Source of the DNA: Plantago ovata
Taxonomy: Eukaryota > Streptophyta > Magnoliopsida > Lamiales > Plantaginaceae
Reading direction: 5' to 3'
Length of the DNA: 64,000 nt
Assembly: GCA_028274465.1 (NCBI GenBank)
Contig: CM051458.1
Coordinates: 104,734,855-104,798,854, forward strand
Shown: positions 39,822 through 50,035 of the stretch, one piece after another
Numbering within the stretch: position 1 is the first letter of the stretch
Layout: each line of letters starts with the position of its first letter
Translations under genes and position numbers: made by a program
Notes under the pieces: model-generated
The model's input: the letters and a program-made list of their open reading frames with translations, nothing else
What the model was told of the DNA's origin: nothing
Database searches by the model: none

Positions 39822-39965
39822 CGAAGTTCACATTTAAAGTTGAGTTTGCTCCATATGCCAATTTGTCGTCGTTGTTATTATTTACTATGAAAATATGTAA
39901 ATAATTAAGTTATTGTAGTCAAAAGAACAATTTAATCTTTTAAACATTCAAAAATAATATTTTCT
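39822..39965 (+). repeat. Direct repeat, left copy, flanking kinase-like pseudogene
   Basis: AAGTTCACATTTAAAGTTGAGTTTGC...TTACTATGAAAATATGTAAATAATTAAG...AATAATATTTTCTAG matches 41464-41592 in the same orientation, with a small internal indel. A shorter related piece (GTAGTCAAAAGAACAATTTAA) recurs near 40013. Confidence 0.85.
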
Positions 39966-40030
39966 AGCTTAAGTTAATGTAATCAAAAGAGCAATTTAAT
40001 ATCTTAAATTAATGTAGTCAAAAGAACAAT

Positions 40031-41215
40031 TTAATATCTTGCAAATGTGTTTCTCCAAGGGCCTGCAATCTCCAATCGTGTGTAGATGGCCAATATTTTT
40101 TTCTCAAATTCTCCTATACGCCGCTTGTAGACATCAGCCGCCTGACCGCCACTAGCCCAGGCCAACGCCATCTCAGCGATGAAGGCATACTCATGCCTCT
40201 CCTTTATAGAGATAAGGAGAGGATGATACTTAATACCCCACTGTGAAATGTTCATATCAACAAATTATTAGCAAGAAATCAAAGTAGATCGCATGAATCA
40301 ATATTTAAACACAAATCAAATCTACGGATTTCTATTTCATAATTATTGGACAAAGATATATCACATAAAACAATCGCAATTACTTACCAACATATTATTA
40401 GCAAGAAATCAAAGTAGACCGCATGTTTAAACACAAATCAAATATAAGGATTATCTATTTCATAATTATTGAACAAAGATATATGACATAAAACATTACA
40501 ATCGCCAATTACCTACTTAGTAAATAAATCCAACTCCAGACCAACAAAGTCGTCGAGCTCTTTTGGGGCTGCTAGTTGGATGTCATCTCTCTTCAGGACC
40601 TGGGTCAATAGTGACTTCAACTTTTGCTCCATTTTAGGCTTGCTAGCCTCCCATTCGTGAGGATTTAGCTGTGTAAGTTTCAGGAACACCAACTCCCCAT
40701 TCACGATGAATATGGAGTTGGTGTCGAAATTGACGTGAATATTGCGCATCGCCAGATATCGGAGAGCTTTTAACAATTTTCTAAATTAAAAAAATAAAAA
40801 ATAAAATTAATATAAAAATAGAAAAAGAACATAACGAAAATAATATGAATAAATAAATAACAATAACATAGTTCAGAATCTCTCTATAACGCTAATTGAG
40901 GAAACCATGGAAGAACAAATCTGGAGAACTGAAATAGCTCTCGAAGCTGCCTTCAACTTTCTTAGTAACCAAACATTTATGAAGTTTCCCTTTCTCTCCA
41001 GATCCACTAATTCTTTAACAACTATCCTATAAGAATAGACTGTTTCAGTGAAAACCTCATTACTATCACCATCCAGAAATGTCGGAGTCCAGGGAAAGAA
41101 AGAAACCGGATATTTCTTACGACAGCCCAACAACTTTTCAAATCCATTTCTATAAACTGTGCCTATATATATTAGGACCGACTTCGTACTTATCCCCCAT
41201 GGTAGAATGAGACGG
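40031..41215 (-). pseudogene. Kinase-fold-like pseudogene
   Basis: Exon-like pieces in order on the minus strand: about 41215-40990 (STKSVLIYIGTVYRNGFEKL, then PVSFFPWTPTFLDGDSNEVF); after a one-base frameshift, GKLHKCLVTKKVEGSFESYF and an in-frame TAG after FFHGFLN; then, past an acceptor near 40780, LLKALRYLAMRNIHVNFDTN to LDLFTK (40513); and a C-terminal piece 40255-40031 (KYHPLLISIKERHEYAFIAE). LLKALRYLA..NIHVNFDTNSIFI has the layout of a protein-kinase catalytic loop (YLH..IIHRDLKPSNILI), but the catalytic Asp and Lys are absent, and HPLL..KER resembles kinase C-lobe ends. Family unknown; a degenerate IRE1/RNase L-like relation is possible but not shown. The frameshift and TAG argue it is dead. 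Confidence 0.45.
40258..40505. repeat. Two-unit tandem duplication between kinase-like exons
   Basis: AACAAATTATTAGCAAGAAATCAAAGTAGA... to ACATAAAACAATCGCAATTAC (40258-40385) is repeated at 40389-40505 (ACATATTATTAGCAAGAAAT...) with a short deletion in the second unit. It lies in the presumed intron. Confidence 0.85.
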
Positions 41216-41463
41216 CGGAAGGAGGTGGAATAGGGGTTGTGTAGGGTTTAAAATAATAGTGCTACTAGGTTTTTTGATTTGCAATAATAGGTGTCTAATA
41301 AAGGGTAGCTTACAGAAGAAGTACTAGATTTCAAATTTGATTCAGAAAAAAGGCACTCCCTTTTTTTATTATAATGAGGTGGTTTTGTAATCGTGTGAGG
41401 ACAAAACTGCCCCTCACCATTGACCACCAGTCCACCACCCAAAACAGCATTGACCACAACCAA

Positions 41464-41592
41464 AGTTCACAATTATAGTTGAGTTTGCTCCATATGCTTG
41501 TTATTATTTACTATGAAAATATGTAAATAATTAAGTTAATGTAGTCAGAAGAACAATTTAATCTTTTAAACATTCCAAAATAATATTTTATA
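41464..41592 (+). repeat. Direct repeat, right copy, flanking kinase-like pseudogene
   Basis: Partner of 39822-39965. The pair encloses about 1.5 kb containing the whole kinase-like remnant. Confidence 0.85.
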
Positions 41593-44064
41593 GATTATTG
41601 AAAATTAGATAACATATTGTTCCGCATAAAAACAAAAAGAAACTTCCAATGAACGATAATTGAAATGTGATTGATTTCTTTTAAGATCATCATCGTCACT
41701 GGTGTTATTATTTGCAACAAATATCTTTATATATATGTACTAAAATAAGCGTGTCACGCTACATATAACAAGCGATTTTTTTTAACCTCATCATATTTCA
41801 ATATTAATGTTAAACGAGAGCCACCTTTTTCGAAATTAATAAATTCAATCAACTCATTAAAACCGTTAACCAAGTAAGTATACATTTGCACGCATATGCT
41901 CTACAATATTCATCAATTCTCACTCTCTAATCCATATCTATAATTGGAAATGTGTAAACAATATATGTGGGATAAAAGTTTGATAACATAGTTTCAAAAA
42001 CACTTTCAATTAAGTTTCAACACGTCATCTCTCCTTTCGCAATACACTACCTTCATCTTCACCATGATCCTCAATTCATCATGTTCTAAGGATGACAAGA
42101 GTTATAAAAAATTACAAGCAACCAGGAAATTCAAATTCAGATAATGGAGGAAAAATACATTTTAATCATTTGACATGTGCACCACATCCGGCTAGCACGA
42201 GATGAATTAAGAGATACATGCAACTTAAAGAACGGATTAACAACTAAAATGAATCAAGAGATGCATGCAACTAAATGAATGGATTAGCGATCTTTCTTAG
42301 ACTTCATTAGCTAGAGATTAATTAATTAACTCTGTAATTACGATAGCTTACTCAAGTGTAAATTATGCCAGCTCGTGTACAAATAGCAGTAGTTATACAT
42401 ATTCTATTATTCTTTTTTCTGTTAAGTTTCATCTAATCGATTTCTACATTTTAACCGCATACTTATTCTTAAGTCAATAAACCTCATAGATTCTTGTTCA
42501 TCATAGATCCTTTTCTAACATTAAGGTCTGGCGTATTATTCCTCATCGATTAACTACTATTTCCATTTTTATTTATAAGTAGTTTTAGCATTTTGAACTC
42601 TTCCTTTAACGGGTAAAGAACTATTTGTTTTGTGCGAAGGACAGAAAATGAGTTTCATTGGTCATCAAACAATAACTGGCATTGATTAGGGCAACTTGAT
42701 CAACAATATAGTTTGCCATCTTATTCCTAGCTAGTAATCATGCAATAACGCCCGCAACCAATGCGGCTAGCTAGGATGTTGAAATTTAACTAACCATTAG
42801 TATACACGTCGACTGGTAATAATCCAAAGTGTTTAGCATATTTGAACCTAGCATATGTGTGTGTCCCGTTAATGCCCCATATATACTGCGTGTCCTGATG
42901 ATACATCTGGTCATGAGATTATCATCGATCAATAAAACACCCTTTCATCACATCTAGAACATTATATCGGACTCTACATTGGCCGCCTTTTGTATTTTAG
43001 CAGCCTTCTCGTGTTTGTCTCTTCCGATTATAAAAAACAAAAAGAACGTTAGACAAATCATATGCAGCGCCTACATTCCATTTGATTTTATATATATACT
43101 AACTTGCTTAGTTCTACGAAACTATGCAAGTAGATTTTTATTTTTGATAAAATTTACATTTAAAAAAAAACATCTGAAATCAAGCCCATGAAATTCCTAT
43201 TGAGTGTTATAGTTTCGGTTTGATTTGTCCGAAAGAAAAAAAATCAGTATGGCAAGTTCAAATTTATTTAATTGAAATTAATATATTACATATAAGTTCA
43301 GTTCGATCAAATCAATTTGATTACGTTAACTTCATTTAAGATTATATCACGGTTCGATTTAAATTTGTTTGATGAAAGAAAATACTTCATCTTAGTACTT
43401 TTCTCTTTATGGCCTTGGTGAGTGTAGATGTCCAAATGTCCAAGTCGCGAAGTGCAGACCTGCTGGCTGACACAAGCACAACTTGACTGATGAGATGAAT
43501 CAGATCACACACACAAGATATTGAATCCTTACGTGGACACTAAATTATTGTCATTATTACAAACAATTACGTGACTTATAAAAACGTACAAAGATCAAAA
43601 GTTGACAGGAACATATGTATCGATCGGTATTGTCTTTAGTTTTTACAATGACATCATCGATCATGCAACAAATTATACAAGTCATATTCAATATTATAAA
43701 TTGCTGCTTAATTATCCATCAAGAACCAGCCAATTTCTAAATAAGTCATATTGATAAATTAAAGGCCACAATTTTTACATTATTCTACTCCAATTGTACG
43801 TTTGATTGAATTATCATCTTGAATTTTATTCATTTTTGTTCGTGGAATCTATTTGAGAGAATTTATTAGATGGAAAATGACCCACAAGAATTAGAAAAAT
43901 GGAAGAGGAAACTCGGTGGTTGATGAACTAAATCACCATAAAATAAAAATGATGCAACACAGATTTGAACTGAAATGATCTGAACTTGAACTTAAAACTT
44001 TATTTTCTTGGACAAATCACACATCACCTCACTGTCACATTCTCATTTCACGTTATAAAATTAT
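41593..44064. other. Gene-free AT-rich stretch
   Basis: No gene, splice-consistent frame or clear repeat end was recognised here. Short frames such as 42979-43191 lack support. Confidence 0.5.
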
Positions 44065-44160
44065 AAGATAGTCGAATGGTAATAGTGTTAGAGTAGCAAA
44101 AGAGAGGTTGAGAGTTTAAGTACCGACGAATATATAATCAGACTAAGTATTAGTTTTTGC
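44065..44160 (+). mobile_element. Possible SINE-like fragment
   Basis: AAGATAGTCGAATGGTAATAG (box A-like) is followed about 35 bases later by GGTTGAGAGTTTAAGTACC (box B-like position). Weak and without a target duplication. Confidence 0.25.
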
Positions 44161-44589
44161 AAAAGATTCGGTAGATTAAGAGGTGTTGTTTGTCATGGCT
44201 CATGCCACATTTTTGTTAGATAATGGTGCATCATTTGTGGCACATTGACATAAGCTAATTTAATTATATCCCTAGCTAATTTCCCATTTAGGAAATTAAA
44301 GATGCATGTATTACGTACATTGTTAATTTGTTAAGGCTATTTGTAAATCATGCGATTCAAACGGTGAGTGACAACCGACAAGTCATGCACACTTGTAATC
44401 TAAATTAAAGAATGTGCAGCCAAATATGACATGTCATAAGTCATGGTAGTACTAACACACTGTACACAGTAAAGAAAGAATCTCATATATTATGACAAAA
44501 ATAAAAATTAAAAGCTCTCCAAATAAATAACACCAGTTATTGTCATGTTGAATTCTTGGTCCCAATGAAATCTGTTAAAATTCCAAACA

Positions 44590-45085
44590 GTACCAAAGAA
44601 CACAAGTGAAAAAAACAAGAACTTAAAACAAGTTAGATACATGGAGTTTTCGGGTTAGGCGAAGTTTTAAGGTTTATAGCTAATGTTTTCAGATTTATAA
44701 CAGTAGTAGTAGAAAACGTAGCTAAAATATACTGTAGTTGTACAAATAATATAAATAACACAAGTGAAAAACAAGAACTCAAAAAACAACTCCAAACATG
44801 TATTCGGGTTATGCAAAATTCCTCGGTTAAAAGCTACACTGATATTGTCAGATTCGAAGATTAGAATAGTAATCGTACAAAATGTAACTAAAATATAGTT
44901 GTGCAAACATTATATTACAAAGAACACAAATGAAAAACGAGAAGATCTCGAAACAACTCCAAAAAAGAGAAGTATTTGGTCTGTATGGCAACACGTCGAA
45001 TTTAATGTTTTGTACCAGATTCGGAATAACACTAGTGTAAAACGTGACTAAAACATAGTTGTGAAATACTTGTAAATCGATACCG
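44590..45085. repeat. Three-unit tandem array, ~165-bp period
   Basis: Units start near 44595, 44757 and 44922, each with (A)GAACACAA(G/A)TGAAAAA(A)C, then a block reading CAGATT(T/C)..., and ending with GTA(G)CTAAAATATA(C)TGTAGTTGT or a close variant. The minus-strand frames in each unit resemble one another only because of the repeat. Confidence 0.8.
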
Positions 45086-45309
45086 AACACCAAAAGGTTA
45101 AAGTTATTTCAGACTAATCCACTGCTAAACAAACCGATTGATTGAATAGAAGAATCTCATTCATCCCTAAGTAACATTCTGATAGATTTATTCATAGTTC
45201 CATACATATAGAGACCATAAAATTCCAGAAAAAAAAAAAAAAAAAGTACAGAAGTTTCACTTCCATTAATGAACATATTAGCAGCTAAGTAACATCTTGA
45301 ATTCTTGAT

Positions 45310-45873
45310 TTACTTCTTTTCTTCAGCTGGTGCTGCAGCAGCAGGTTTCTTATCCTCTTCTTTCTTCTCTTCCTTTTTCTCTTCTTTTTTCTCTTCCTTC
45401 TTCTCCTCTTTCTTTTCCTCTTTCTTCTCTTCTTTAGCTGGACCAACAGACAAGATATCAACTTTCCCAACTTTCTTAAGTTTCTTAACCACAGCCACTG
45501 CATCCATTTCTCCTATCACTGTCAGCTTCTGGCTCCCCAGATCAACTGCTATTGAATCCACCCCTGTTTCACCACAGAACAGATTCACATCAAACCATTC
45601 TGTTCTTTAACTTTTTGGCCTTAAAGAAACAATCCCTTTTGGCCTTAAAGAAATTTCAAGAAATGGAAAGTGATAAATAAATTAGTTACCAAGAATATCA
45701 GCTGCAGCTTCAATGGCCTTCTGCTTTGTCTTCTCATCAGTCATGGTCAAGACCTTCAGCACAATTTTCTGTTTCAATCATAACAAGAACAACACAACAC
45801 CAAATGAGATTGATTGGAAAACAAGAAATGGAACATTTTGCATGTTAGAGGAAAGTAAGCAAACCTGAGCCAT
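45310..45873 (-). CDS. HMA-domain protein lacking metal-binding Cys and prenylation motif
   Basis: Three exons, 45873-45865 (MAQ), 45768-45690 and 45563-45310, give 113 residues. The HMA fold reads [20 protein letters not shown], then [20 protein letters not shown] and [20 protein letters not shown]. The loop that carries CxxC in metal-binding members is TMTDEKT here, so metal coordination by this site is unlikely. The C-terminal third is a Lys/Glu repeat (KEEKKEEKK...) ending [10 protein letters not shown], with no CaaX box. Members of this type are called HPP or HIPP-like and several are targets of fungal effectors or susceptibility factors, which is family knowledge only. The three-exon layout with a tiny first exon matches the second HMA gene at 47.8-48.9 kb, so the two may be ancient relatives. 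Confidence 0.9.
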
Positions 45874-45956
45874 TTTGGAGAGGGGTTGAATTGGAAGATG
45901 GGGTTTTGGGAAATGTAAGCAACTTTGAAAATGGGATGGACTTTTGAAGAGATGAT

Positions 45957-45964
45957 TATTTATA
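45957..45964 (-). promoter_or_regulatory. TATA box candidate for the HMA gene
   Basis: The minus strand reads GGATATAAATAATC about 85 bases upstream of the start codon. Confidence 0.45.
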
Positions 45965-45969
45965 TCCTG

Positions 45970-47817
45970 TCTCTGGAGAAGTGCAAGTGTTGTTTTTCCT
46001 TTGAAAATAGGTGATACTTCTACTACATAAATGGACTTTTTTCTTTGGTGAAAGATTACTGTTATTTATAGGTGTACTGTTTTTTATTGTGATTTTTTTT
46101 TTTTTTTTTTTTTACGCTTTACAATATTACAAGTATTATTTTCCGTTGATTCTGGGAATATACATACGTAGAGATGTGATTAGCGCTGGAAAGCTCGACT
46201 TTATAGGTATCAAAGATGACTCTTAACTTGACGTTACGTGTTCCTCTTGTACGAGAAGTATGATTTTGGAAATAGTAAGTATTGTGTGTGTTACATCGAA
46301 TGAATGCGTAGTAAATTTAGTCGGTAAAATAGTTGACATTCAATGATAATAAGTAAAATTGAGGGATAATAAATGATGTTCTGTTTGAATTGTATGAGAA
46401 ACTGCAGTTGAACTGAAATGATTTGAATATAAATCTCAACTAAGTAATTTTAAACTGAAGTTGAATGAACCAAATTGATCTGAATTGAAAGTGCAAAAGA
46501 TAGAGCCTCTAAGTGATTCACTTTAGTTTTGTGCATGTCATGGTTTGAATTGATCGGCAACAAATCAAGTGGTATGAGATACGGTTAAAGTGTGACGTGT
46601 AAAAGTTGAAAACAAAGAGAATTCTGAAATTTATTTCCTAACTTTTTAATCTTTTTAGAAATTGGAAGTACCTAAAAGCTTTATAAACAAATCAAAGATG
46701 AGCTGAACCATTACGGATTTACGTGTGAAAGAGAATTTCTCAACACAATAATTGAAGCATCAAAGTTGGAATTATTATAACTTGTTTAGAAATATTAATT
46801 AATTTGTTTTCGAAATTGATTGAGAAATGCTAACAAAAGTGGCTTAATTTTGTTCTGAGGCTGTAAACCTTCCCTGGCTCTTTTGAATTTTGGGACATAA
46901 AAATTTGGAACTTCTTGAGTTAAAAACTTACAGATATTAGGAAAATATTTAAACACACGCAAAGTTCTTGTCCCCATAAGGTAGTTTTGTCACTTTCAAA
47001 ACTTCAAATTAACATTTTGGTACCTTTTAAATTTTATTCATGCCTCAACCATTAAAAAAAAAACGTATAACTTACACACTTTTTAATCGTGTACTTGTTT
47101 TTCCAAATATTTTATCACTTAAAAAATAATTGGTGAAGGCATTTGCCATGCCTCTTTTGAAGAACCTTTTCACACTAAACGATTCACATTCGTGCTGTTG
47201 CAATGGGAAAACTTTTGTCAAAATCAAAAGTACAATATCTTCTTAATAATTAAAGCAAAGAAAAATGTTTTGAAAATGAGTACATCACCATATCATGGTC
47301 AACTTCTCTGATCATCTAACAGAGACATTCAACCAATAGTTTTGAATAAAATATTTTGGGTATGGTGCACAAGAATAGGTGTGAGCAACAGTTCAAAACC
47401 GGACTGAAAATTTAAAACCTATCTAGACGCAAAAAATTTAAAACTTATCTAGACCCAAAACCGGACTAGTATAGGTTCCATCAAAGCCGTTTGATTCAAA
47501 TGTGACCGTTGAAGTGAGCATGAAAACTTGGCCACATTTACTCGACTGGACCGGAACACTAAAATGTCTGGACCAAAGACCGGACTGTAATATGCCCGAC
47601 CCAGCCCCTAGGCAACCACGGAAAAATGACAAAGGTATGTACTAAAACTAATTGGGCCATCAGGCCCAAATCATATGATTAAAGCCCAATACAAAAATCA
47701 GTCACATGTCCATAAGAAATCAGGCAACCATGATACACAAAAAAGCAAACTTCACAAGCTTCCTCCATTTTTTTCCCCTAAGAAAGATTAAAACAACTGA
47801 CTGCAAGATTTGAATTT
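45970..47817. other. Spacer, no gene seen
   Basis: T-rich run near 46090. A small tandem repeat (AATTTAAAAC(C/T)TATCTAGAC(G/C)C) sits near 47410-47455, and CCGGACT words recur at 47400-47590. Frames here have no support. Confidence 0.5.
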
Positions 47818-48887
47818 TCACATGACACTACAAGCATGTGGATTGTCATCACTAAACAGAGAAGCCACAGCCTCGTCGGAAGCAATGGCAACGGAGTACA
47901 CCGAAGGTGTGTGGAAGAAAGTGTGTACACTTGGTGCAGCCACATTTCTTGAAGTCTCATAGTAATGGTTCATGATGTGAGTTGGATACTTGTAAAATGA
48001 AGAGAAGTGTGAGTATCCGGGATATGGCCATGGTTCAGCGGCTTTTCCCGTGCGTTTGATAGCCTTGAGGACCTTCTTCTCATCCAACGCGTAGCCCCTA
48101 ACCGTGATCTTTTGCAACTCCATGTCAACTTCTACCTCATCCACTCCTGATATCAAGTGTCATCACACAAACAACTTAACATAAGAGACTGCTATAAGTT
48201 ATATATTTGGCAATCTGTTGATTAGTACTACTACTAGTGAGTTTGAGTTGGTCCAGTAATGGCCCAAAAAAGCCCATGAGCCCATGAAAACAGAAGAGAA
48301 AAAGCTATCAAAATCCCACATGACTCGAGAGAACAAGAGAGGAGAGTATATAATTGAGAGTACCAAGCTTACAAGGCACGACCTTACTTGAACAGGATCC
48401 GTTTGGATCGAGCCACAGCTGTCTGACAGGCTACTTAATTTTTTTTGCCTATTTTGATTATGATGTGATTTCAAGTTTGTGGGTAGTTTTATTCTATGCA
48501 AGTAGACAATCTTTAACTTGGATGCATGGCATTACATTACTTCATGTGTTCAGTTAGTACTAATAGAGCAAAATGTAGAACAGATGCAAATCTTTCCTTC
48601 ACTTCTAAAATGTTTAACCAGAAAATACATAAACGATTTAAAAAAACAGATAAGAGTATTACTGAAGAGAAAGCTTCATGAACCAAAATTAGACAAGAGC
48701 AACAAGGTGGTGGTGTTACCTTTGAGCTTAAAAACAGCCTTCTTGAGCTTGGAAGCACATCCTTCACAGTCCAAGTTTGGAACTCTCACTTCCACCATCT
48801 GTTCAAGAAACACAAGTTCAATTTCACTTCCACAAACACAAGTTAAAAGTAGACACAAACATGTCCAAGAAACAAACTTACAGACAT
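47818..48887 (-). CDS. Heavy-metal-associated isoprenylated plant protein (HIPP)
   Basis: Exons 48887-48882 (Met-Ser only), 48798-48720 and 48146-47818 give 137 residues. The HMA domain (about 3-70) has the metal site as MVEVRVPNLDCEGCASKLKK, with Cys13 and Cys16, followed by GVDEVEVDMELQKITVRGYA. The middle section PWPYPGYSHFSSFYKYPTHI and the tail FSDDNPHACSVM are characteristic of one HIPP clade. The final CSVM is a CaaX box for farnesylation, predicting membrane association. If exon 1 were skipped, the Met at 48796-48798 would start a protein two residues shorter. Intron 2 (48147-48719) contains an inserted dispersed repeat. Intact. Confidence 0.93.
48205..48425 (-). repeat. Dispersed repeat copy in HIPP intron 2
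   Basis: On the minus strand GGATCCTGTTCAAGTAAGGT, CGTGCCTTGTAA, CATGTGGGAT, TTCATGGGCT and GGGCCATTACTGGACCAA occur in the same order as at 55444-55610 on the plus strand. The adjacent CAGACAGCTG...TGGCTCGATCC matches the inner unit at 55080. It is a truncated relative of the element in the glucosyltransferase gene. Confidence 0.8.
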
Positions 48888-49355
48888 GGTCTTGGTTGAA
48901 GCAAATGCAGTTGAATTATGGACAGAAAGTTGAAAATGAATTGAAGATACAGATACTGGCTACTCCCTTTAAAGTAGGGTACTTGGGGAGTTGGGAGGCC
49001 AATGGAACTATGAAGCTTCTTAATTTATAAACACAACAACAGAGGAGGAAAGAGAGAGAGAGAGAGAACAGTTGCATTGGGTTTTGTAACAAGCCTCATC
49101 AGTCACTCACTGGGCTTGGTCACGCCTGTGATAGAATGGCGTGATTAGCTTTTAATTTTATCATCATCATTTTATCCACCATAAAAATACAAGTACGGAG
49201 TATATATACAAACAACATTTAAAAAGAAAAACATTTTAAAGCACATATATAGACTCTCTTTGTCCTTTTCTTGTCTTGCACAAGAAAGAAACACTTCAAG
49301 AATGTTTTTATCTGAATCAACTTTACTGTTTATGTTTGCTTGTAAGTAATTAGTG
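48888..49355. other. HIPP promoter region
   Basis: Upstream of the HIPP start. It has an (AG)n run near 49050-49066. No gene seen. Confidence 0.5.
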
Positions 49356-49608
49356 CTCCCTCCCATAACCGTTGCACCGTTTTGATTTTTCATGGTCAAT
49401 AGTTTCAAAGTTTGACTACGAATTACTATTAAACTATAATGGTAAAATGTTTAACAAAATTACATGTTAAAAATTTATCATGTGAAGTTTCATAATATAA
49501 TTTTGGTAAATTTTATATCATTATAGTTTAAGATTAATTTGTAGTCAAACTCCAAAACTGTTGACCGCAAAAAGTCAAAACGGTGTAAATGTTCTGGGAC
49601 GTAGGGAG
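49356..49608. mobile_element. Stowaway-type MITE
   Basis: The left end CTCCCTCCCATAACCGTTG and right end (minus strand) CTCCCTACGTCCCAGAAC match the CTCCCTCCGTCCC consensus. Inner inverted blocks agree as well (TTTGACTACGAATTA with its complement TAATTTGTAGTCAAA). TA borders the right end; the left dinucleotide has changed. 253 bp, no coding capacity. Confidence 0.85.
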
Positions 49609-49824
49609 TATATAAGTTGATGATATGATGACATATTGCCATCTTGGACTAGTTGCATATGTAATACTAATGAGTAATTGAGGAAATGCATTTCACGAAT
49701 ATTATGATAATGTAGTTTATTATTTAAACATTAAGTTAATTGGTTAATATGATATCCCACGGGGATCGATTGAATTCTGTGTTTATGTTTCTCCAAGTCC
49801 AATAAGAATAAAAATTTGAATTTG

Positions 49825-50035
49825 CAAGGGTGACTCAGTTGGTTAAACTAGATGGTAATATTATCTTGGTCATAAATTCAAACTCTACTGAGTGTGATAT
49901 GTGGAATTTATCTCTTCTAAGTTGAGCTTGTAACAACTTGTTGCGTTTTTGACTTACGTGGTTTGCATACTATAACGTTATCATTTATCCAGTTCGCAAC
50001 CTATATGTAATTAAAAAGAAAAAAGAAAAACCAAT
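49825..50035 (+). mobile_element. tRNA-derived SINE-like element
   Basis: GGGTGACTCAGTTGGTTAAAC is a box A match. About 35 bases later GTCATAAATTCAAACTC is a decayed box B. An A-rich tail (AATTAAAAAGAAAAAAGAAA) ends near 50030. I could not identify the target duplication. Confidence 0.55.

Noticed and set aside
39822-41592. LTR retrotransposon with the direct repeats as LTRs
   Set aside because: No gag/pol, primer-binding site or TG...CA ends; the interior is a kinase-like exon series.
44590-45085. CRISPR-like array
   Set aside because: Units are long, diverged and lack the short-repeat/unique-spacer pattern, and the context is a plant nuclear genome.
44667-45093. Two similar minus-strand frames of about 80 codons, looking like a small gene pair
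   Set aside because: Similarity comes from the tandem array; composition is low-complexity and there are no splice or start features.
45285-45610. Frames rich in Arg/Lys (minus) and Ser/Phe (plus) over the HMA gene
   Set aside because: Shadows of the GAA/AAG codon repeat in the real HMA reading frame.
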